64,000 nucleotides of DNA, taken from Hortaea werneckii. Taxonomy: Eukaryota; Ascomycota; Dothideomycetes; Mycosphaerellales; Teratosphaeriaceae. A program made the translations under genes and the position numbers. Every line of letters starts with the position of its first letter. Position 1 is the stretch's first letter. Below the pieces are notes generated by a model. That model did no database searches. It was not told where the DNA came from and saw only the letters and a program-made list of their open reading frames with translations. Location of the stretch: positions 806,001 through 870,000 of the forward strand of contig JBAOKB010000074.1 in NCBI GenBank assembly GCA_037044905.1, written 5' to 3'. This document shows, piece by piece, positions 59,101 through 64,000 of the stretch.

Positions 59101-60641
59101 GGCCGATCGGCATCAAGCTCGTACACCTTTTCTGAGGCCAGCTTCTGCTGCCAACGATACGCATTGTTGCCGAAAAGTGTCTTCCCATACAGATCCGTCA
59201 TGTAGCCAGCAATTCCCGACACTACCCACGCATCTGTAGGCTCTTTCGGAATCACGTTCACACCCATCCACTGCTCAGCAACAGCACGTATCATGACCCT
59301 CGTGTTTGGCTCCAAGGGCTCAATTACGTCCTCAGGAAACAGTAGGCGGGAGCTGCAGAATGATAGTCCAGCCGTTGCAACGGTGTCGTGTACGAGATCG
59401 TCGACAAAGAGCACTTGATAGCTCGAGAAAGGGAACGAGCCATAATTGACACCGAAGTGATCGATTACGCGCGTGAGCGGCCAACAGGTATTCCGAACTT
59501 CTTCGCCGCGGCCAGGCAGGCAGAATCCATCGATCTTGACAGCGCTTTGTCCCAATCGCTCCTCGTCTTCGGCTTCGCGTGTACTTGATAGGTCGACCCG
59601 CTCGAACGGACCAATGGCAAATCCAATGTGGCGAGCTGCGACTGGATCTATCAAAGTGTAGGTAACCGTGTGCCGCGTATCGTCCTCGGTGTCTGCAACA
59701 TCATCTGTCTGCTCTCCGACGCAGACAATACTCAAATCCATCGCTGCCTCATCTTCGCCGAGTGAGATCAAGTACTCAGGATCTTCCTTCCCATTGGTCT
59801 TCTGGACTTCATCTGAGCCGTCCGTCATTTCAACATCGCCATTAGTCGCAGTACTTGCCGAGTTCTGTTGTTCTTCTGACGGCGCCGCGCTTGGCTGCCT
59901 GAATGCGTCGCCAACCGTGCGAGGAGAATGTATCGAGATCTCCCAGCTGCATCTGGACGTTGCGTCATCTACGCAGGGGAAGATCGAACTCGTGTTGCCG
60001 GGCCAAAGTTCTGGCTTGGTGTACATGTGCGGATATCTCTTGTCCCCTTCATCGCATCCTATCCAGTGCACGCCGTCCCTGAAATTCATGACCTCGAATT
60101 CAATGAAGAGCTTGATCGGCGCAAATTGAGGACCTTGAGGCGCCGAAGGTGGCTGGGCTGCCGTGCCTTCCGCCACTGCTATCGCATCCGACTCTTGCTT
60201 CTGCAGACTCGGTGTCTCATTGTACCGCGGCAGTTGGTTTGTAGGATCGACGTGCAATTGTTGGATCGCAAGCTTGGCCGGGAGCGTAATGCTGAGCTCC
60301 GGCTCAGGTGCAGGCTGCAGCGCACCCGTGATCTTCTTCTTGAGCGTGTCGTGCTGGTGGACGTTCGCGGAAGCCGGCATTCGCAGACTCCGATACGGGT
60401 CATCGTATTCGTACTTGGCGGTGATGCCGCCTGCCTGAATCGAAGTCGGTCGACATTGTCGGCAGTGGAGACGGATATTGCGCGCGTCTTTCACAAGCGG
60501 CTGAACGGTGATCTCGGTGCTTCCTTTGAGCGATTTGTTCGGAAAGTCGACGTCGAGATCCACCTTTTGCTTCAAGATGCTGTATCCAGCCGGGGCCTTC
60601 ACTGGCGCATCGTCTGCCACCTCCTCCCCAGCGCCCGACAT
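56112..60641 (-). CDS. taf2: TFIID subunit Taf2
   Basis: Core-promoter-binding subunit of the general transcription factor TFIID. Single intact exon, 1509 aa from ATG 60641 (the frame continues to a GTG at 60653), TAA 56114..56112. Human TAF2 is about 1200 aa and yeast about 1400 aa. The N-terminal 700 residues have the M1-aminopeptidase-like fold (YSILKQKVDLDVDF, VHWIGCDEGDKRYPHMYT, DAWVVSGIAGYMTDLYG); the zinc-binding HExxH is replaced (AVAEQWMG), as expected for a non-enzymatic Taf2. HEAT-like helices follow, then a Ser/Pro/Lys-rich disordered tail after about residue 1200 with several KLKL/KIVKLRM basic patches. Its 4.5 kb without a frame break contrasts with many neighbours. Confidence 0.95.
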   Translation of the reverse strand: MSGAGEEVADDAPVKAPAGYSILKQKVDLDVDFPNKSLKGSTEITVQPLVKDARNIRLHCRQCRPTSIQAGGITAKYEYDDPYRSLRMPASANVHQHDTLKKKITGALQPAPEPELSITLPAKLAIQQLHVDPTNQLPRYNETPSLQKQESDAIAVAEGTAAQPPSAPQGPQFAPIKLFIEFEVMNFRDGVHWIGCDEGDKRYPHMYTKPELWPGNTSSIFPCVDDATSRCSWEISIHSPRTVGDAFRQPSAAPSEEQQNSASTATNGDVEMTDGSDEVQKTNGKEDPEYLISLGEDEAAMDLSIVCVGEQTDDVADTEDDTRHTVTYTLIDPVAARHIGFAIGPFERVDLSSTREAEDEERLGQSAVKIDGFCLPGRGEEVRNTCWPLTRVIDHFGVNYGSFPFSSYQVLFVDDLVHDTVATAGLSFCSSRLLFPEDVIEPLEPNTRVMIRAVAEQWMGVNVIPKEPTDAWVVSGIAGYMTDLYGKTLFGNNAYRWQQKLASEKVYELDADRPSIHQHGLYLHLDKSIRDFLVLKSALVLFILDRRLLKISGSTGMQRILNKVFLNAKTGNLENGEISTEIFHRTCERVSHNNKLDPFFRQWVFGAGCPIFSVTQRFNKKKTMVEMQIVQRQMDRRTKPEFAPDNFMREIKEHLREVWAEPVQPAFTGPMTIRIHEADGTPYEHIVEIKEQVTKLEIPYNTKYKRLKRSRRQKERAMADGQTGEGGEDALLYCLGDILDSPEEVKDWNLVDWTEEDEEKMGQESYEWIRMDADFEWIGKMHLVMPLYMYISQLQQDRDLVAQYESMRYLMGSNPHHVSLSILVRTLMDRRYFHGIRTMAAEGLAILAKGDVVRDIGRFHLTKAFEEMFCFPGEVMPRPNDFSDRVHYIMQCAIPRAMSKLRDAEGKVPMSIRKFFMDKLRFNDNSENEFSDCHYMATLMDCLADSLIASHREPEQSYTFTFGEDEPMEPENPDEPFEREAIDLIERFRRIDEFDQTYHNVYSLTALDCLQKLTNAGLVKDKTKEVLQYTRPSNANLVRLQAFRCLTETGVTRKISMLRYMLQSIVDDASPHFRNKLLGIFGEALGHIALGDAVQSQAAPAPTQMETDGLVLEQEASSEARHLEATRRTTPEGAIEALKQALLNESAFKEALWYCATSPDISLDEVAAFCDVAALVYPPIASCLVTMKLPRKYRCEKVGKATVRFIPHGPYRTKPIKPLSLDDWQAIEEFGLQYTGPVAKQVQQRRKSSLDEDVPLKLKIPTMNVDASSTKGTETPSEAKSGIKLSLGALKRKQSVEASQRAGSPKLLKTSAQQSPASGLGPAPPKSRSPSVANQRRGSTAGPKAASGKQGGSKIVKLRMSGSAMSRVREMLSRPPRPGRPKTLTQDPSRSSTPAQKPQSSLFPNPHNSLQSPTGSSPFSASPSMNLGGFRSYGAAASEANANGVGPDIKREKSSDHTATAAAAAPSASASPVGAANGAGAMAPPPKPKLKLKLGRKPSEGGSAAGSPS

Positions 60642-61645
60642 CGCGCAGATCACACTCGCTGCTCGCTACTTACTGCGCAGACCTTGCGCACATGCCTCGT
60701 TCGCAATATCGAGGGCGCAGAAGCTCGGTTGAGCAGTGTGGTGGGCGCCTGCTCCTGCGCTTCACTCGTTACCCGTCTAGGGAAATTGCATGACGAGACA
60801 AATGATCGGGGGATTGTGTGGGATAGTCTCTCCCGAGATACGGACGGGACTTATTTGTATATTTGTGTGTGTCGTTGCGTTGGGACAGCAAAGTTGGAAA
60901 GCTGAAGTCGAGCAACGTGAAGCTGCTGCTGCAGCTCAAGGCGACGCGGTCGCCGCGGTTCAGCGGCGGGAGGACCCGCAAAGCTAACCTCCGTCATGCA
61001 GCTCGCGACTTGCATGTGAACGCCATTGATCTATTACATTCACTAACGAGGCATCAAATGGCGCATACTGTCTTTCACACCATCATACAGATAGAAGCGC
61101 ATATCCTGCTGCCGCATCCATTGCCATCGGTTGCTCGCACGTACAAAGAGTGTCAGGGGCGTCAGAAAAGGTCGTTCTGGGTCAATTTTCTATCTTCTTG
61201 TTGGGTTTGTTACCCCTTCGCTTCCCTTTATCTTAGGAACCCAGATATCTCACACGCATATCATAGCGAACCCGATGAACAAGTCCGACCTTTCTCTCAC
61301 TGATGATCACAAGATGAAAGGAGAATTAGTTGTTCGTTGTATCGCACTTTACACCTTGATGTCGAGAATCATAGGAATCAAGGGATTTCTTTGAATCACT
61401 ACCTGGCAACGTGGGCTCGAACTACAGCATCATTGCCAAACGCGGGGATTATCCACTGAAGACTCTTCCAATAGTTTCGAGCAAGCTACCTGTCCATGGA
61501 AAAGCATCAAGCGGTTTTCCTGTCCCCTCCTTCCCGTTCCCTTTCCCAGTGCTGTCGCCCTTACACCCAAATCCCCATTAATACCAACCCATAACCTCAC
61601 CTCTATCATATACCCAGTAGCCCCTCCTTCCTTCCCCCAAAAACA
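60642..61645. other. taf2 promoter and sas4 3' region
   Basis: About 1 kb between the taf2 start (-) and the sas4 stop (-). No supported gene. Confidence 0.5.
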
Positions 61646-63406
61646 TCATCTCACCTCCCCACCTCCACTCCCACCAGCATCCACAACCCCCTCCCTCCGC
61701 CTCCGCCGCCTCTCACGCGCACTAGCCCGCAACGCCTCCTCCGTCAACAACTCCCCGGGCAGCTCAAAGTCCCGCTCCTCGGGCATCTCCGGCAACGGAT
61801 GTCCAAACGCCGTGACGTTCCGGCCATGCCGGGTCTTACTCAGCGCGGCGTCGCGGAGATGTCGTTTCGCGTAGAAGGAGGTGATAGGGGGTTCGGGGGA
61901 GGCGTGGAGCCAGGCGGGGATGTGCTGTTCGTGGGTCATTGTTGTTGATGAGTGGAGATGAGGCGGAGGGCGGGCTGATGGGGCTGAGGATGAGGCGGGT
62001 GGTGGTTGAGGGGTTTGCTTGGGAGGGTGACCAGCAGCCGCCGGCGAAGATGTAGGGGTTTTCTTCAGCCGAATTTTAAATCCCGGAACGTTGTTGGACT
62101 GCGACGGCGGAGTGGGTTTCCTGTAGGAGCTGGCGGGTGGCGCCCGCGTTGAGTTCGCTGGAGGGTGGCCCGACGCTGCTGTCTGCTTCTGAGGATTCGT
62201 CGCCGTCGTCTGCCTCTTCCTTTTCATCTTCGCTGCTTTCTTCCGCGCGACGGGCGGCTTCTCGTTCAAGTCGCTGTCGTCTCTCCCCATCTTTCCACAT
62301 CTTGAACTTGTCCACCAGACTTTGCACTTCGGCTATGAAGTAGGCCCGGGGCTTCTCGAATTTCCTCGCCTCGCTGTCAGTGACACCAGTTATGCCCAAG
62401 ACTTTCAGCCAATCGTGGCCTAGCAGCCCGTCTAAAAGGCGTTCTAACGAGACTTTCTCGTGCATGGCTCGCTCCTTTTCGATATTGCGAAGCTGTTTCT
62501 CTTTCCGTTCGGCTCGCTTGTGGGACTTCTCAAAGTGGTTGTCGTCCAGAGGGTCCTCGGTCCCGGAAGGGAAGCCGGCCATAATCTTGTCCAGGTCCAC
62601 GGGCGAGCAACCATTGTACTGCTGAGATGGCTTGCGGTGTGGTGTCGCCGGCATTGTTCTCGACTCATTTGCATTCCCTCCCGCTGCATGGTCAGACCCT
62701 GTTCTCGCCTTCGGCGGGCTTGATGCTGCCGAAGAGGTTGTTTCCTTCTTGGCAGCGTCGTCCGTGATGTACAACGCAGTATCCACGGTCAGGAATTCAG
62801 CCTCTCTGTCCGTTCCGAACACGACGTCCTCATATTCGGGGAAATAGGTGGCCAGCTCACTCTTCAGCCTCGGTCCTTCATCCTGACTTCTCAGCGTCCG
62901 CTTCTCTTCCTTCTTGTTTTCTACCGCCTTGTTTACTGGTTTCGGCTGTGGAGGCAGTCGCTCCGGGCTTTTCACAGTAGGCAGGTCATCTTGCTTGACA
63001 TCGAGCGGTGCTCGGACCCGTTCAGCGTTTCCACCAGTTGTCCGTGTGGTTGTGCGACTGTGACCTTGGTGGGCGGCTTCGTGGTCGCGCCTACGCCAGC
63101 TCCGTTCGGTGATTGGCTGAAGGGCGCGAAATGGGCATCGAGGGTGGTTTGTTTCTGGCGGATGCTCAACTTGCGCTTCTTGGCCGGGCGATCGCTCTCG
63201 TCGAAGCCGTCATCGTCGGTGGAGTTCGGTATCGCGTCATCGTGGTGGTGCGTGTTGGCGGTGGTGTTGTTGTTGGGGGCCGTCGGCGCGACCTTCTTCG
63301 CCGCAGCCGGGCGCGATTTGCTGGCAGGCGTGGAGCTTTGTGGGCGTTTCGCGAATCTGCCTCCTGCTGTCCGGGGAGCGCGAGATGCGCGACTCGACGA
63401 GACCAT
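61646..63406 (-). CDS. Sas4-like silencing/acetyltransferase complex subunit
   Basis: In yeast, Sas4 works with the MYST acetyltransferase Sas2 on H4K16. ATG 63406. N-terminus basic and Ser/Pro-rich with a bipartite nuclear signal (RPAKKRKLS) and a KQTTLDAHF motif. The Sas4 signature RTLRSQDEGPRLKSELATYF is followed by EDVVFGTDREAEFLTVDTALY, then KEKQLRNIEKERAMHEKVSLE, LLGHDWLKVLGITGVTDSE, and a C-terminal block ITSFYAKRHLRDAALSKTRH. Two frame breaks: one base missing in the GGG run (CCC 63017..63019, + strand), restoring VRAPLDVKQDDLP, and one near 62140..62150 leading to FKIRLKKTP. The central frame was read 62975..62076. Family good; complex membership inferred. Confidence 0.82.
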
Positions 63407-63917
63407 TTCTGGCCGAAGTGTTCATCTCGGGTTGCTTGAGGAATTTTGCGATTCCATTGAGAGGTGCCCGTTGGACGCGTCGCGATTGTTGTGATGACGG
63501 CCGTGCAGCAGGTGGCCCTTGCAAAAGTCCATCTGGAGTCGGCCTGCTTGCTTTCAAGCTTGCTGCCAGTGACAATACACTATCTCTAGATCTTAATATG
63601 TGCTCGATTATTGCAAGCACATGGCCACTGCATTCCTTTGTAGATTACACTGTTCTTTGCTGTTGCATTGACACTTGGCATGGCAGTACAATTACCATCA
63701 GAGCATCTGGGCGCCTTTCTACGATCCTCAGGTCATAAATCATTGTGGAAGAGAGATCGATGGCACCTCGGATGAAGACGATGAATATCATCCGCTGCGT
63801 TCATTTGGTCCCAACTCCAATGCAGGTCACCTGTTGGTGAAGCTACCTATGCCATTATATCTCATGCTGCCGTGACCATTCCCATGCTTGAGCCGCTCGA
63901 AAGCCACACAACTCCAT
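63407..63917. other. Upstream region of sas4
   Basis: Contains the sas4 promoter and the 3' UTR of the gene at the window end. The short + strand open frame 63675..63875 has no recognisable content. Confidence 0.45.
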
Positions 63918-64000
63918 CTACGACAGGAACTTGCTAGCTAGGGACATGAGCCCACCGCCAGAGCTTCCGCCGCTGGAGCCACCACCCATCTCGCTCTTCA
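63918..64000 (-). CDS. C-terminal end of a Gly/Ser-rich protein (partial)
   Basis: The last 83 bases read, on the minus strand, a Gly/Ser-rich segment followed by GGGLMSLASKFLS and stop TAG 63920..63918. Such an LMSLASKF end after glycine repeats is common at the C-terminus of small fungal Gly-rich proteins of unknown function. The rest of the gene is outside the window. Confidence 0.45.
   Translation of the reverse strand, partial: KSEMGGGSSGGSSGGGLMSLASKFLS

Overview
The window is nuclear DNA of a filamentous ascomycete (Pezizomycotina). The evidence is a class IV chitin synthase, a class III GH18 chitinase, a BtgE-type GH17 wall glucanase, a CreB-like deubiquitinase, a Sas4-type silencing protein, and introns of 49-189 bp with GT-AG ends and, in one case, a perfect TACTAAC branch point. 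Dothideomycetes is my guess from overall protein flavour only. No rRNA, tRNA, CRISPR array, transposon or viral element was seen.

Layout. 0-12 kb: partial GH18 chitinase (-), Env7/STK16-type kinase (+), conserved coiled-coil protein (-), Atg14 (+), WD40 protein (+). 12-22 kb: class IV chitin synthase (-) head-to-head with its presumed activator Skt5/Chs4 (+). 22-32 kb: thioredoxin reductase (-), GARP subunit Vps53 (-), cyclophilin H (+), GH17 wall glucanase (-). 32-44 kb: PHD-finger protein (-) divergent from an LSD1-like SWIRM/amine-oxidase/HMG protein (+), then a CreB-like deubiquitinase (+) followed by two long poly-G tracts. 44-50 kb: small four-exon Yos1 (-), divergent Alg12 (+), an interrupted GLOD5-like glyoxalase-fold gene (-), and a TIM-barrel-like protein of unknown function (-). 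50-64 kb: Tel2 (-), Uba3 (+), a two-zinc-finger gene (-), Taf2 (-), Sas4 (-), and the C-terminal end of a Gly/Ser-rich protein (-).

The genes are mostly housekeeping: cell-wall synthesis and turnover, vesicle traffic (Vps53, Yos1, Env7), autophagy (Atg14), N-glycan assembly (Alg12), chromatin and transcription (LSD1, PHD, Sas4, Taf2), neddylation (Uba3), ubiquitin removal (CreB) and redox (Trr1). The most plausible functional pairs are Chs (class IV) with Skt5, and LSD1 with the PHD protein; each pair shares one divergent promoter.

The outstanding feature of the sequence itself is that most long conserved genes are broken by single-base gains or losses, usually in short homopolymers, while the residues on both sides stay well conserved. 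That points to consensus or assembly error rather than gene decay, although a 4.5-kb gene (Taf2) and several others are intact. The GLOD5-like gene is different: it has an in-frame stop caused by a substitution. The most interesting biological candidate is the thioredoxin reductase, whose reading frame carries a convincing mitochondrial presequence that has no ATG, only a GTG in good context.
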